Under the pieces are notes generated by a model, which did no database searches, was not told the DNA's origin, and saw only the letters and a list, made by a program, of their open reading frames with translations. A DNA stretch of 64,000 nucleotides, taken from contig NZ_AP024597.1 in NCBI RefSeq assembly GCF_019704315.1, positions 310,001 to 374,000 on the forward strand, in the 5' to 3' direction. Position 1 is the stretch's first letter; every line of letters starts with the position of its first letter. Made by a program: the position numbers and the translations under genes. The DNA comes from Stygiolobus caldivivus. Lineage in GTDB: Archaea > Thermoproteota > Thermoprotei_A > Sulfolobales > Sulfolobaceae. Shown piece after piece: positions 16,726 through 26,291 of the stretch.

Positions 16726-18129
16726 TTAACTCTTAATTTTCACTACTGCGGTTAAGATAGATAATAACATTGAGACCAGAATAAACACCGAGGATACTAA
16801 AAACGCATAGTGAAGTCCTTGAGTAAACACTACCATCGTCTTACTGTCTAACGCATCAGTCCCCAGGAATATCTCAAATGCGACATATCTGGGGACCGAG
16901 ACCGAAGCTACAGTTATACTTATTACGTAACTCAATACTGTGCCAATACTACTAAAAGTCCTCGCTAAGCCTGAAACGGCTCCGTAGTACTCTCTAGGTG
17001 CGCTAAACATTATTGCAGTGTTATTAGAGGGCCAGAATAAAGAAGAACCTATACCAGTTATTATAGATATCGCTGAGACCAAATAAGGCGAAGAATAGGG
17101 GGTCAGGAAAATGAAATACAGTATTAATGATATCAGAGTACCTGTCAACCCTATGGACGCTAATAGCCCAGGTTTTGTCTTCTCCGTCCTCTTGCCTACT
17201 ATCGGAGATAATATGCTCGCTACCACATAACCTGGGATTAGGATCAGAGACGCGTACAACGGAGAGAGGCCTTTTACGCCCTGAAGGTACATTATCAGTA
17301 AGAAAGTTAGGGAAAGCCCTCCTATACCTTGGAAGAGTAACGCATATAACGAGTAGCTTAACAACCTTATTTTTAGTAACTTGAGGTTAACAATAGGCCT
17401 TTCAACCTTCATCTCATTCAGCACGAATAGCGGTAAGAGCCCTAACCCGACCGCCACGTACAGGATGTTACTCAGATCTAGTCCTTCTCCCGCAATGTCT
17501 ATAAGACCGTAAGACACTAGCATCAATATTAGACCGAGGATGATACTCCCAGTGATATCAAGCTTACTCTTGGTGGGGTTAATATCTCTGATTTCCCTCA
17601 GTCCTACTGCGACAGCAAATATACCTATAGGCACATTAATGAAAAATATATATTGCCATCCCAGCAGTGTAGTTAAGATCCCGCCTAATACTATGCCTAC
17701 TAATGCTCCTATGTTCCACCCTAAAGCAGTTAACCCATAGGCTCTACCTCTGTTGCTCGGAGGAAATAAGTCCGCGATAAGTGCAGTGCCATTAGCCGAA
17801 ATTAAGCTTCCCCCTAGAGCTTGGATGACCCTGAAGGCAATCAATAGGTAAACATTATTTGAAAGGCCACAAAGTGCCGAGGCTACGGTGAATAAAGCAA
17901 AGCCGATATTATATATCCTTGACCTCCCTATTATATCACCTATCCTTCCCGCTTGTGTAGAAATAACGGCCTGAACTAATAAATAGGATAGTAAAACCCA
18001 TATCGATGTGTATAAATCAGTTTTAAAGTATAACGTGATTGTAGGCAAGGCCAAGAGCACTATTGTAGTATCTACAGCTGCCATTAAGGTCCCAAGTACT
18101 ATAACAGTAAGTACCAAGTTTTGACGCAT
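16726..18129 (-). CDS. MFS transporter, DHA2 (14-TM, EmrB/QacA) family
   Basis: The 467-residue polytopic protein fits a 14-helix drug:H+ antiporter. It starts LVLTVIVLGTLMAAVDTTIVLLALPTI with the D1 motif Asp (AAVDTTIV). It has motif A QAGRIGDIIGR near 61 and the motif C-like GWNIGALVGIVLGGIL near 135. It would export a hydrophobic or organic compound with proton influx, and the substrate is unknown. A TATA box (18147-18162) about 25 bp before the ATG indicates a leaderless transcript. A palindrome just upstream of it may be an operator. Confidence 0.88.
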   Translation of the reverse strand: MRQNLVLTVIVLGTLMAAVDTTIVLLALPTITLYFKTDLYTSIWVLLSYLLVQAVISTQAGRIGDIIGRSRIYNIGFALFTVASALCGLSNNVYLLIAFRVIQALGGSLISANGTALIADLFPPSNRGRAYGLTALGWNIGALVGIVLGGILTTLLGWQYIFFINVPIGIFAVAVGLREIRDINPTKSKLDITGSIILGLILMLVSYGLIDIAGEGLDLSNILYVAVGLGLLPLFVLNEMKVERPIVNLKLLKIRLLSYSLYALLFQGIGGLSLTFLLIMYLQGVKGLSPLYASLILIPGYVVASILSPIVGKRTEKTKPGLLASIGLTGTLISLILYFIFLTPYSSPYLVSAISIITGIGSSLFWPSNNTAIMFSAPREYYGAVSGLARTFSSIGTVLSYVISITVASVSVPRYVAFEIFLGTDALDSKTMVVFTQGLHYAFLVSSVFILVSMLLSILTAVVKIKS

Positions 18130-18146
18130 AGACTGTTCATAGCCGA

Positions 18147-18186
18147 ACTAATATATAAAGGTTATTAAAGAACATTAGTCAAATGT
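18147..18186 (-). promoter_or_regulatory. Promoter and possible operator of the MFS gene
   Basis: On the minus strand CCTTTATATATTAG provides a strong TATA box centred about 25 bp from the start. Immediately upstream, at 18172-18186, is ACATT-AGTCA-AATGT, a 15-bp inverted repeat with 5-bp perfect arms. Its size and place resemble sites bound by MarR-type dimers that control archaeal drug exporters. No regulator gene is adjacent. Confidence 0.4.
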
Positions 18187-18628
18187 CCTTAATGTAGACA
18201 TGGTATCATTAATTAACCAGTGTTATATAGACGCACAGCGGATTATAAGGTGAGGTTCTTACTTATGTATAACCAGAGTAAAGGAAAAAAATAAACCCAT
18301 TTAGTATTAACTTCCGCTCTACTTGGACGCCCTATTTATACTCGCTAAGAGTTTAAAGGGTCGTCCCCTCTACGATATACCAAGCGGTTTTAGAGGATCC
18401 GTAACGCTTTAGGCTTATGATGGAATAACAATTATGAGGGATTAAATAGAGTGAAACCTAATGTAGGGATTGAGTAAACTAAGAGATTTTACTCTTTATC
18501 GGGAAAATACTGGTCGCAGATACATTTAACTACTAAAACTCTATATGTTACCCCGTGAGAGTTAATTGGTAAAAATTCTTATTAATCCTTGTTGGGTAAA
18601 ATTATCTTGAAGGAAAGGCTTCGGGAAT
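18187..18628. other. Intergenic region without recognisable gene
   Basis: Reading frames are short and interrupted in all phases. The only structure noted is a small GAGATTTTACTC stem near 18484. An AAGGAAAGG purine tract just before 18629 may serve as ribosome site for the GNAT gene. Confidence 0.3.
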
Positions 18629-19072
18629 ATGGGTATAGAAGATTTGATATCTAAGTCTCTTTCTTCCTACGATACATATTACGCCCTAAAAAACATAAAT
18701 TCTTCGAAAATATTGACGATAAAGATAAAAGGAAATCCTGTAGGCTTCGCTGAACTGAAAAAGAAGAAAGATATAGGTGGGATTTTTTATGTAGGTGTAT
18801 TACCAGAGTATAGAGGAAAAGGTATCGGTAAAACATTAGTGAAAAAAGCAGAAGACTACTTTAAATCAAAAGGGGTTTCTCTGGTCGTTGCATCAACAAA
18901 GAGTACCAACCTTTCAGCTATTGATATGTTTAAGGCATTGGACTATAAGTTTATGAAAAAAAGAGAAGTTAAACACGAAATAATAATGCTCCTAGACGCC
19001 ACTGAAGACGACCTAATAGTGTGTAAGGAAATAGAAAAAGGTAGTTCTTGCAAAGAGATAAAAAAGAACTGA
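18629..19072 (+). CDS. GNAT-family N-acetyltransferase
   Basis: The acetyl-CoA binding motif A is clear: GGIFYVGVLPEYRGKGIGKTLVKKAEDYF, with the Q/RxxGxG/A element RGKGIG. It is followed by motif B-like TNLSAIDMFKALDYKFMKKRE. Such proteins move an acetyl group from acetyl-CoA to an amine, either protein N-termini or lysines or a small molecule. At 147 residues it is a single-domain member. A Cys pair occurs in the hydrophilic tail (VCKEIEKGSSCKEIKKN). The gene converges on the aminopropyltransferase 12 bp away, and no substrate can be named. Confidence 0.85.
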   Translation: MGIEDLISKSLSSYDTYYALKNINSSKILTIKIKGNPVGFAELKKKKDIGGIFYVGVLPEYRGKGIGKTLVKKAEDYFKSKGVSLVVASTKSTNLSAIDMFKALDYKFMKKREVKHEIIMLLDATEDDLIVCKEIEKGSSCKEIKKN

Positions 19073-19084
19073 CCACCACTTTGA

Positions 19085-19972
19085 TTATTCCTCTAGAATG
19101 TTTAAAGGATTAGACAAGGTAGCTACGGTTTTTTCGCCCTCTATTAGTCCTCTTATATCCTTAGGCAAGAAAAACATGTTTTTGTGAGTAATTTCATCGT
19201 AATACTTAAGTTCACCTTTGACCCTTCCGATCCTATTTTTCACGTCTAAGTTCCTAATATTAAACTTATCTGAACAGAATATAAAAGCCCAGACTGTATC
19301 AAACGAAGGGATAAACGACAGACCCACTGAGACGTATCTGTATACCTCTGTGAGGGTTTTAGTCAGTCTCGAAAACGAATGGGGAGACTGATATGGTGAG
19401 GTACCTTGAGTCACCATTACGTCTTTAACCAACCTCTTTACTTCTTTGTAAAACTCTAGTGTATAGAGGTTCCTCGACTGCGAAGTCCCAGTAGGGTCTG
19501 TAAGGTCAAGTATTACAACATCAAACGGTTCCCCCGTATACTCTTTCACAAATTTAAAGCCGTCCTGGAATACGAGCTTCACTCTCGGGTCTTTGAAGGA
19601 CCCGTTATGCCAAGACTCTAAATATTTCTCTACTACCTCAATAGCCTTTTTGTCTATGTCAACTGCGACCACTTCTTTTACGTCATATTTTAAGACCTCT
19701 CTTATTGTAGCCCCCTCCCCGGCACCTATTATCAGTACTCTCTTGGGGTCTTCAGAAGCTAACATTGCAGGGTGTACTAACGACTCATGATATATGTACT
19801 CATCTTCTTCGGCTGATTGAATTAATTGGTCTATAATCAGCACTCTACCGAAACTATATGTCTCGGCTATAGTTACGTTCTGTATCCCTTCAACGTCAGC
19901 AATTAAATTCTTTATCGCATGTGCGTGGTATGAGCTAGATGACTGTTCGTCGATATACCAAAACGTCTTCAT
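19085..19972 (-). CDS. speE: Polyamine aminopropyltransferase (spermidine synthase family)
   Basis: The protein transfers an aminopropyl group from decarboxylated SAM to a polyamine. The N-terminal beta domain has SSSSYHAHAI and GRVLIIDQLIQSAEEDEYIYHE. The Rossmann domain has VLIIGAGEGATIREVLKY near 81, VVAVDIDKKAIE, and the active-site loop VVILDLTDPTGTSQSRNLYT near 153-170. In Sulfolobales the acceptor may be agmatine, putrescine or spermidine; the residues seen do not decide this. Long polyamines stabilise nucleic acids in hyperthermophiles. It is a single gene, convergent with the GNAT gene. Confidence 0.88.
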   Translation of the reverse strand: MKTFWYIDEQSSSSYHAHAIKNLIADVEGIQNVTIAETYSFGRVLIIDQLIQSAEEDEYIYHESLVHPAMLASEDPKRVLIIGAGEGATIREVLKYDVKEVVAVDIDKKAIEVVEKYLESWHNGSFKDPRVKLVFQDGFKFVKEYTGEPFDVVILDLTDPTGTSQSRNLYTLEFYKEVKRLVKDVMVTQGTSPYQSPHSFSRLTKTLTEVYRYVSVGLSFIPSFDTVWAFIFCSDKFNIRNLDVKNRIGRVKGELKYYDEITHKNMFFLPKDIRGLIEGEKTVATLSNPLNILEE

Positions 19973-20134
19973 AACTATTATGAATATTTGTAAATTTTAA
20001 TAATCTACTATTATAATCTACCACGAGTTTAATTTACCTACTGCTAAAAAAGGAGCCCAGTGTAGTGAAAGGTGATAACTCTAAATTAAAATAGGGACTT
20101 TATCTAAAATAAGTTTGGCGCAAAGGATTTTCCA

Positions 20135-20746
20135 TTAACTAATAACCTTCTTAGCGAGTTCCATAGAACCTATTATAAGGCTCCTTATAGTATTTTCATC
20201 TATAACCTTATTCCTATATGTAAGGCTCAATAATATTTTAGGTTGTTCAATGAGTGGCTCTACGATTATTTCCTTGTAATTTATACTCTCTGGCGAGATC
20301 TCGGAACCGCCTTCCACTATTCTAAAGCCCATTAGTTTAGGCGAGGTAAATAGGTCTGTTTTGATTTCAGGTGGGATATCAAGGAGTCTTAGTTTTCCGT
20401 CCTCAACAGCCTTGAACGAAAATTCAAAGCCGATTAAGTCCTTCTCAAAAATTTTTAGGTAATTATCCTTAAATTCATTAAACACGTCGATTATGGTTTC
20501 ATCATTTATTGGGGGCTTAAAAGATACCGATACAAAACAGATTTTACCCCTATTAAGGAGCGATGTATTGTTTCCTTTTATGTTATTGAAGATCAATAAA
20601 TCTTGGAATTTTGTCTTAGTCGCAAGGAAGTTTAACAACAGGTTAACTAAGTCTTTATCTACTAGACCGGCGTTTATTAACTTACCTACATCTTCATTAA
20701 CAAACCTTCTGTTAAGAATCCCGCTTATACTTGCTGAAGTTATCAT
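20135..20746 (-). CDS. Hypothetical protein, 203 residues
   Basis: I do not recognise it. It is soluble, rich in alternating strand and helix, with no signal peptide or membrane segment. The tail contains KILLSLTYRNKVIDENTIRSLIIGSMELAKKVIS, like an alpha-beta domain. Its composition fits a real gene and the frame is clean. It is flanked by intergenic DNA on both sides, so context gives no hint. Confidence 0.55.
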   Translation of the reverse strand: MITSASISGILNRRFVNEDVGKLINAGLVDKDLVNLLLNFLATKTKFQDLLIFNNIKGNNTSLLNRGKICFVSVSFKPPINDETIIDVFNEFKDNYLKIFEKDLIGFEFSFKAVEDGKLRLLDIPPEIKTDLFTSPKLMGFRIVEGGSEISPESINYKEIIVEPLIEQPKILLSLTYRNKVIDENTIRSLIIGSMELAKKVIS

Positions 20747-21263
20747 GCTTATTTAATTTTACTTTCGAATTATAAGGTTAGTGCATAACAGCAGAGAGTA
20801 CGGGCATGGTACCGTTATTAACCTATTTGTATAACCGGTATTACCTTAGGCGAAAAACTTGTAACTAAGTAAGACTCGTCTTTCTTACGGTAGTCGTTAC
20901 GCTATTAAATACTGCAGGCCTCTGTGAGGGGCATTTGCACAAGGATCTCGGTAAGTATTTCTTCAATGACGCTTCGTATCGCCACAAGGAGGTTTTGAGA
21001 GTATATGCTTAGAGCATGAGGAGGGCTATTTCTTAGGGATTTGTAAACAAGCAAACACTTTAAAAAGCCAGATGTGCCTACGGTTTTTATTTTAGCAATA
21101 ATCTTTTTATAATGGAATACAAGAGGTGTGTTAGAGAGAAAAACTCTCCTGAGTTTATAGCTCCAAAGTCCTATAAAATATAATAATTTGAACTTATCGC
21201 TGATTACCTTAATGAAATAAAATATTTAATTTATGAAGTCCAAATAATAACATATGAATAGTC
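20747..21263. other. Intergenic region, possibly holding a decayed reading frame
   Basis: Around 20938-21030 one frame reads KDLGKYFFNDASYRHKEV and then LRVYA before repeated stops, which hints at an old gene remnant, possibly of a mobile element, but I cannot name it. A GAGAG-AAAA-CTCTC stem-loop lies at 21133-21148. Composition turns markedly AT-rich after about 21180, where the glycan island begins. Confidence 0.3.
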
Positions 21264-21788
21264 ATGTTTGATGAATTTGCACTGGAAACGCTTATAATTC
21301 CGTTCTCTATTTCCCTTACATTAACATATGTTAGTTATTCTTACTATAGTAAAAATAAAGAACTAATCTACTCTACATATATTAATTCCAAGATTTCGTA
21401 CTTAAGACAAATACTAAAATTATCTGAATATGTAGGATATGTCTCTGAACAATCAATAGAAATATGGAACAAGATTATATCAGGTGATATAAGTGACAAT
21501 AAAGGAAAGGAGACTATGATAACCTTAGCTAACTTTTTGGATAGGCTTACACTAGTAAATTTAGTTTATGAAAAAGAGGAATTTATGAGAAAAATTTTAA
21601 CTTACTTATCTGCTGTAAATAGTTCTACATTTTTAATTGGCATTATTAGCATTATTTTTGTTACTTCTAATTTAAATTTAATATTTACAGCCTTAATGAG
21701 TTCAATCAGTATTTTAATGATTTTTGTGTGGTACTTCTGGAAAAAATACATAGATAAGATTATTAATTTTAAGAAAATATATGAATAA
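21264..21788 (+). CDS. Hypothetical membrane protein, 174 residues
   Basis: The family is unknown. There is one hydrophobic segment at about 9-27 and a pair of segments at about 118-160 ending in a basic tail (WKKYIDKIINFKKIYE), with a charged helical middle part of about 85 residues in between. Codon use is very AT-rich, unlike the genes before 20 kb and like the island that follows. It converges on the surface-protein gene at 21846. Confidence 0.55.
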   Translation: MFDEFALETLIIPFSISLTLTYVSYSYYSKNKELIYSTYINSKISYLRQILKLSEYVGYVSEQSIEIWNKIISGDISDNKGKETMITLANFLDRLTLVNLVYEKEEFMRKILTYLSAVNSSTFLIGIISIIFVTSNLNLIFTALMSSISILMIFVWYFWKKYIDKIINFKKIYE

Positions 21789-21845
21789 AATAGAAACTCT
21801 GCTTTTTATATAAATTTTTTGCATAAAGTTCTATATAAACTAATA

Positions 21846-23570
21846 CTATTTAGATGTAGTATTATTCTTTAACCTCTGTATAAATAGGATAGTTGCTATA
21901 GATACTGCAACGATTAAAATAATTGCTATAAGCAAATCAGGATTGTTAGTTATTACATTTATTTGTACTGATTGGTTAATAGGGTTATAAACTACATCTT
22001 CACTGATTGGCTTTATAACGTACAGAGTTGTAGAATTTTTAGGACTAATCTCAAAAATAGTTCCGTCAAACTCATAAACAGACGGTATCTGAAATGTACT
22101 ATTTGAAGGTTCCCATAATTTCACATTATAAATGATGGTGTTTGTATTACCATAATATGCAGTAATGTTAATCATGTACTCGAGTATATAATAATCATTA
22201 ATATTGACGGGAGAGTTTAAATCCGAAATATTATAAGTATTAATTTTTATCATGTATATTCTCTCATTATTTGTAATATAGTAGACCTTATAAATAAATA
22301 TATTTAAGGACTTATTATACCAACCAGTAGTTAAGGTCTGATTTTCACCATTGATGTAGGCAGGAATAGGTAAAGATACTTGAATGAGGTACTGCTTAGT
22401 ATAATTTAGAACGTTAAAGTTTGGCTTATCAAATGTTTGGTTGAATACTAGTGCCCTACTCACGTTATTGAAGTAATAATATTGAACCGGAACATTGACG
22501 TCAGTACCGTTATCGACCCAGAATATAGAGGCCGAGGAGACCGTACCATTAGACAGTTTGACCGTAACTTTAAAAGGAAAAGTAATCAAGTACTGTAATA
22601 CTTCTTTATCGTCTATTATTAGGGGTGACTGAATCTCATTATAGCCAGTAACGTTACCTATTATTTGGATTCTATAATCGTTAATTAGCGGTATTACGTT
22701 AGGAATATAAATCTTGTCACTCTGATTATACCACCCTGAGCTTAGAGTTTCGTTCTTACCGTTCACTAATGCAGAAATAGGTTTCACAACTTTTATAAAG
22801 TACTGCGTGACCTGAGTATCGTTAATTATAAGTGGTTTGGAAAGAGAGATCTGGCCGATAAAGTTTCCGTAAGTGTAGAGCCTAGTTAGATTATTAATGT
22901 AAATGTAACGCGGTATTGTTATGTTCGTATGGAAATCATACCAATTTGGTTGAATTAGAGAATACTTACCATTAATATAACCGAAGACTGGTTCTGTAAG
23001 GTTAACATAATATTCTACTTTGTATAAGAAAACAACGTTCAAAGGCGAATTAACTACGAAGGAGTTTTCTATTGTTCTATTCACTAAAGATTCTAAAAGA
23101 ACATATCTTGTCAAACCTTTTTGGTAATAATAATTGGAGGGGATAGTTATTTTTTCACTTTTATTGTACCATCCTGAAGATATAGGAGCAGGGACAATAC
23201 TGCTTACATTTACATAGTATTGCTGAATATAATCCGGTTCGACTATAGTAGGACCTATTAGATCCGTGTAAAATGTAAACGATGATTGATTTATCAGTGT
23301 ACCATTAATGTAAACTCCCATTAGATATATTCTAGATGAAGAGGTGGCGTTAAGAACTGGTTCAAAAGATAAGTCTACTACAGGCGTTGTCACTTGATAC
23401 TTGCCAGGTGGGACTAGATTTCCGTTTAGATAAAAGGGATAATTAGATATTATTTCAACGGGATTTATCACTGATGCATGATAGAGTGTGGAAGATAAAG
23501 GAATAATGATAAATAGAATAAAAAGGAGCAGTAGCCCACGGTTGTTTAGATTACCTACTGTAATTTTCAT
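21846..23570 (-). CDS. Surface protein built of about 90-residue repeats, membrane anchored
   Basis: An N-terminal signal segment (about 12-32), at least five tandem modules and a C-terminal membrane anchor (about 547-566) make up 574 residues. Each module has the pattern QY-hydrophobic strand-PxxA/GxxNG-GWYN-xxxIxIP-xxxxNxxRxxxIG-xSPLxIxD. Clear copies start near QYYVNVSSIVPAPI, EYYVNLTEPVFGYI, QYFIKVVKPISALV, QYLITFPFKVTVKL and QYLIQVSLPIPAYI. Dozens of NxS/T sequons point to a heavily glycosylated exterior. The thermopsin-like protein at 15-16.7 kb has the same module type. The role is unknown: an adhesin, stalk or cell-wall component is possible. It has its own upstream gap of 224 bp. Confidence 0.7.
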   Translation of the reverse strand: MKITVGNLNNRGLLLLFILFIIIPLSSTLYHASVINPVEIISNYPFYLNGNLVPPGKYQVTTPVVDLSFEPVLNATSSSRIYLMGVYINGTLINQSSFTFYTDLIGPTIVEPDYIQQYYVNVSSIVPAPISSGWYNKSEKITIPSNYYYQKGLTRYVLLESLVNRTIENSFVVNSPLNVVFLYKVEYYVNLTEPVFGYINGKYSLIQPNWYDFHTNITIPRYIYINNLTRLYTYGNFIGQISLSKPLIINDTQVTQYFIKVVKPISALVNGKNETLSSGWYNQSDKIYIPNVIPLINDYRIQIIGNVTGYNEIQSPLIIDDKEVLQYLITFPFKVTVKLSNGTVSSASIFWVDNGTDVNVPVQYYYFNNVSRALVFNQTFDKPNFNVLNYTKQYLIQVSLPIPAYINGENQTLTTGWYNKSLNIFIYKVYYITNNERIYMIKINTYNISDLNSPVNINDYYILEYMINITAYYGNTNTIIYNVKLWEPSNSTFQIPSVYEFDGTIFEISPKNSTTLYVIKPISEDVVYNPINQSVQINVITNNPDLLIAIILIVAVSIATILFIQRLKNNTTSK

Positions 23571-23794
23571 TTAGGTATTTGAGTAAGCTAAAAGTCATAT
23601 TAAACTTTTCCCATATATTTTATTTGTCGGAATAGGAAAAAAATTTAGAATACAGATACTATCTACTTACTTTAAATATAATAGACAGCTATAATTTTCT
23701 ATTATTCATAAACTATTAATATATTAAAATTATTCAAATAACAATTAAATTAATAGACCTCTACAATCAACTTTTTACAGTAAGATGTCTGAAA

Positions 23795-24448
23795 TTACAG
23801 TTTGCTAATAATACCTTTCACATAATCAAACTCTGTATTATGATAAACGATAATAATTGTTGAATTATCACCTAGAATAGAAGCTATAAATTCCTCATTA
23901 TCAAAAGCAGTGATAAACTTATTAATGAAGATATAAGGTGATGAAATAACTATAAGCTTTCCATTAGATACTTTAAGACAAGATACCAGAACTTGGTTAC
24001 TAAATTTGATCATTGGATTTCCTCCGATAATAGGGTGGGGATAAGGAAATAATAGGGTCCAATTTTTATATGAGAAGAGTAAGTAATCAGTGTCCATATA
24101 ATAATGAGTATTGCTTGTAATAATTATGTTACCGAATATTATAGGTAAGTTAAATTTTTTAAAGACTGTATTAAGTAAAGTATAATTCCCAGCTATGACG
24201 ACCGTCTTGCCTTCCTCTAAGAATCCTAGAATATTCAGCGAAGATAACTGTTTAAGATTTGGATAAAAGACTAGTAGAAGGACCGTGTTAGAGTTAGAAA
24301 TATTATGCACAATACTGAATAAGATAGATAGCCCTAATGGACCTTTATTATAAGGAGAAAATTGATTATTATCTGGTACTAGATACAATATAGATACCGA
24401 TAATATTAAAATTATCAGAATTAATGGAACTAGTTTCATCGTCTTCAC
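23795..24448 (-). CDS. Membrane-anchored DUF4350-like protein
   Basis: One N-terminal membrane segment (about 6-25) is followed by an extracytoplasmic domain. GPLGLSILFSIVHN, then TVLLLVFYPNLKQLSSLNILGFLEEGKTVVIAGNY resembles DUF4350, a GATase-like fold. DUF4350 often occurs with MoxR/DUF58/DUF4129 or transglutaminase sets in other prokaryotes, which are not seen here. ATG at 24448 overlaps the stop of the 613-residue gene (4 bp). The assignment is by pattern and should be taken as moderate. It is the last gene of the operon starting at 29147. Confidence 0.5.
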   Translation of the reverse strand: MKTMKLVPLILIILILSVSILYLVPDNNQFSPYNKGPLGLSILFSIVHNISNSNTVLLLVFYPNLKQLSSLNILGFLEEGKTVVIAGNYTLLNTVFKKFNLPIIFGNIIITSNTHYYMDTDYLLFSYKNWTLLFPYPHPIIGGNPMIKFSNQVLVSCLKVSNGKLIVISSPYIFINKFITAFDNEEFIASILGDNSTIIIVYHNTEFDYVKGIISKL

Positions 24449-26286
24449 CTAACCTTTAACTCTACTAGTTTAGTGTCTTTCCTCCTTTCCCTCCTATTCT
24501 TCTTCCTTATCTTCCTTAGTATATACAATAACATCACAGCTCCTAAAGGTATTATAAATGCTAAAGGGTTATAAATGGTAGTATAGGTACTCGCAACCTT
24601 TTTATAATAATAGTATTGAGGGTCACTTTCTACATATATTACTTGTTTACCATAAATTACGGTAAGCTTAGGCTTGATATGTACTGAAAAATAACCTTCA
24701 TTGTTTGTAATCGCTTCATATCTCTGGTTCCCTACAAATACGAATACCTTAATACCAGGTATCCCGCTACCGTTATATGCTGTAAGCCTCCCGCTTACCG
24801 TAAGTAGAGAAGGTATTATCCATTTGGACGAAGTATCAACAGTTAAGAACGAGTTATATAATCTAGGAATAAAGGAAATTTTTAACTGAGAAGGAGTTTC
24901 TATACCTTTAGGTAATAGGGTTAGGTTTAACGTATACGATGTATTTGTCAAATTATAAGGTAAGGGATAGGTTATTGTAAAGTTGCCAGATACTGTATAG
25001 ATTTTACTTTGATTATATAAATTTGCAATTAGTGTTCTATCAAGACCACTTGCATAGCCTTTTATAATTAAATACCCTCCCGGCTTTATTTCGCTGGTGC
25101 TAAGTATTTTAGCTATGAAGAGCGATTTTTGGAGATTAGAATGTAGTATGAAGGTAGAAATATTAGGTAAATAAACACTATTGCCTGAGTAAATGATCGT
25201 AAATGTCACATTTAATAAATATTTATTTAGAGTGAAATTAAAGGAAAATGTGTTGTTAATTACCGGTAAATGCAAAGAATAATTAAGATAATTAACTATT
25301 ACCGTTCCGTTTACTTCACCATAATAATTGACGGGTATTATTTCTCCTTTTATTGCATTTGTCTTATTAAAAAATAATATTTTGTTCTCTAGGTTTATAT
25401 AAATCGGAATATGGGAAGTATTGGGAAGGCTTGAAATTAAGTTATTAATAGTAGCTAGATTATTAATTATTTCATTTGCTTTAGTATAATTTGACTCTAG
25501 CTCAACTAGAAATTGTTGGTAGATTTTATCTAATGAAAAACGGGCTAAATATCTTGATGTATACTGTATCTTATTGTAGTATGTAGTAAGGTTCTCAAAA
25601 ATTTTTAATTCTTCAATGTATTGTTTATGAGAGTTCTCTATATATCCATGTTTAAGAGTCTGATAATAAATGTCACTTAAATTCTCTAAGTTCTTAAGAC
25701 AACTAGTAAAATTAAGTATTAAACTTCTTAGTTCAATGGACTGGTTTTGTAGATTAGAAGGTAATTCGACCTGGTATTGGAATGAAGAATTACGAAGCAG
25801 ATTCATATAATCGTAAAATAGAGGAGTAGTGTCCACTCGCGGATTTACAATATACTGTAGATTAGAAGAATATCCGGCTTGATTCAGTATGACCCCGCCG
25901 GTTATAGAGATAATTATTATCGATACTAATATAAAAGATAAAACCTCAGGTATTAGGACTAATTTATAATACCTTATAGCATAGAGGAATAGATAGGGAA
26001 TACCACCGACAAGTAATATATAGGCAGCTAAGTTATAAAACGACGAGTAAAGCAAAAGATGTAAAATTTCGATCAGACTACCAGAAATAAAAAGAATAAG
26101 AAGAACTAAGCTGAAATAAAGTTCGATTAGAGTGCTCTTTTTAGATAAATAGTAATAAACAATTGTAACCGAAATAATTATTGCGGCGATCTCCAGTAGA
26201 TGATATGAGAACATTAGCATTAGAGAATAAGCTATATTATCATGAAAATAAAGTTTTCGAAAACACATCTGTGTACCAGAATTCAT
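24445..26286 (-). CDS. Large membrane protein with coiled-coil and Ig-like/regulatory extracellular domains
   Basis: I do not recognise the family as a whole. About five N-terminal hydrophobic segments (25-160) lead to an extracellular helical part (about 175-290, LESNYTKANEIINNLATINN). Two or three beta-sandwich domains follow. One of them, near 490-560, looks like a carboxypeptidase-regulatory/Ig-like fold (GRLTAYNGSGIPGIKVFVF then NNEGYFSVHI). A final membrane segment (about 570-588) and a very basic cytoplasmic end (RKIRKKNRRERRKD) close it. Many sequons are present. It is coupled to the DUF4350-like gene and to the 229-residue gene 5 bp upstream. The three may form one envelope complex, possibly for handling an extracellular polymer. 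Confidence 0.6.
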   Translation of the reverse strand: MNSGTQMCFRKLYFHDNIAYSLMLMFSYHLLEIAAIIISVTIVYYYLSKKSTLIELYFSLVLLILFISGSLIEILHLLLYSSFYNLAAYILLVGGIPYLFLYAIRYYKLVLIPEVLSFILVSIIIISITGGVILNQAGYSSNLQYIVNPRVDTTPLFYDYMNLLRNSSFQYQVELPSNLQNQSIELRSLILNFTSCLKNLENLSDIYYQTLKHGYIENSHKQYIEELKIFENLTTYYNKIQYTSRYLARFSLDKIYQQFLVELESNYTKANEIINNLATINNLISSLPNTSHIPIYINLENKILFFNKTNAIKGEIIPVNYYGEVNGTVIVNYLNYSLHLPVINNTFSFNFTLNKYLLNVTFTIIYSGNSVYLPNISTFILHSNLQKSLFIAKILSTSEIKPGGYLIIKGYASGLDRTLIANLYNQSKIYTVSGNFTITYPLPYNLTNTSYTLNLTLLPKGIETPSQLKISFIPRLYNSFLTVDTSSKWIIPSLLTVSGRLTAYNGSGIPGIKVFVFVGNQRYEAITNNEGYFSVHIKPKLTVIYGKQVIYVESDPQYYYYKKVASTYTTIYNPLAFIIPLGAVMLLYILRKIRKKNRRERRKDTKLVELKVR

Positions 26287-26291
26287 GGTAA

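Noticed and set aside
20938-21030. Transposase remnant in the intergenic region
   Set aside because: About 23 protein-like codons before stops are too few to name a family; kept only as a note.
21112-21183. Tiny plus-strand frame of 23 codons (MEYKRCVREKNSPEF...)
   Set aside because: The TATA-like sequence overlaps the start itself and no similarity or ribosome site supports it.
22000-23400. Repeated DNA of a CRISPR kind in the repeat-protein gene
   Set aside because: The periodicity is at protein level (about 90 residues) with diverged DNA, not short identical repeats with spacers.
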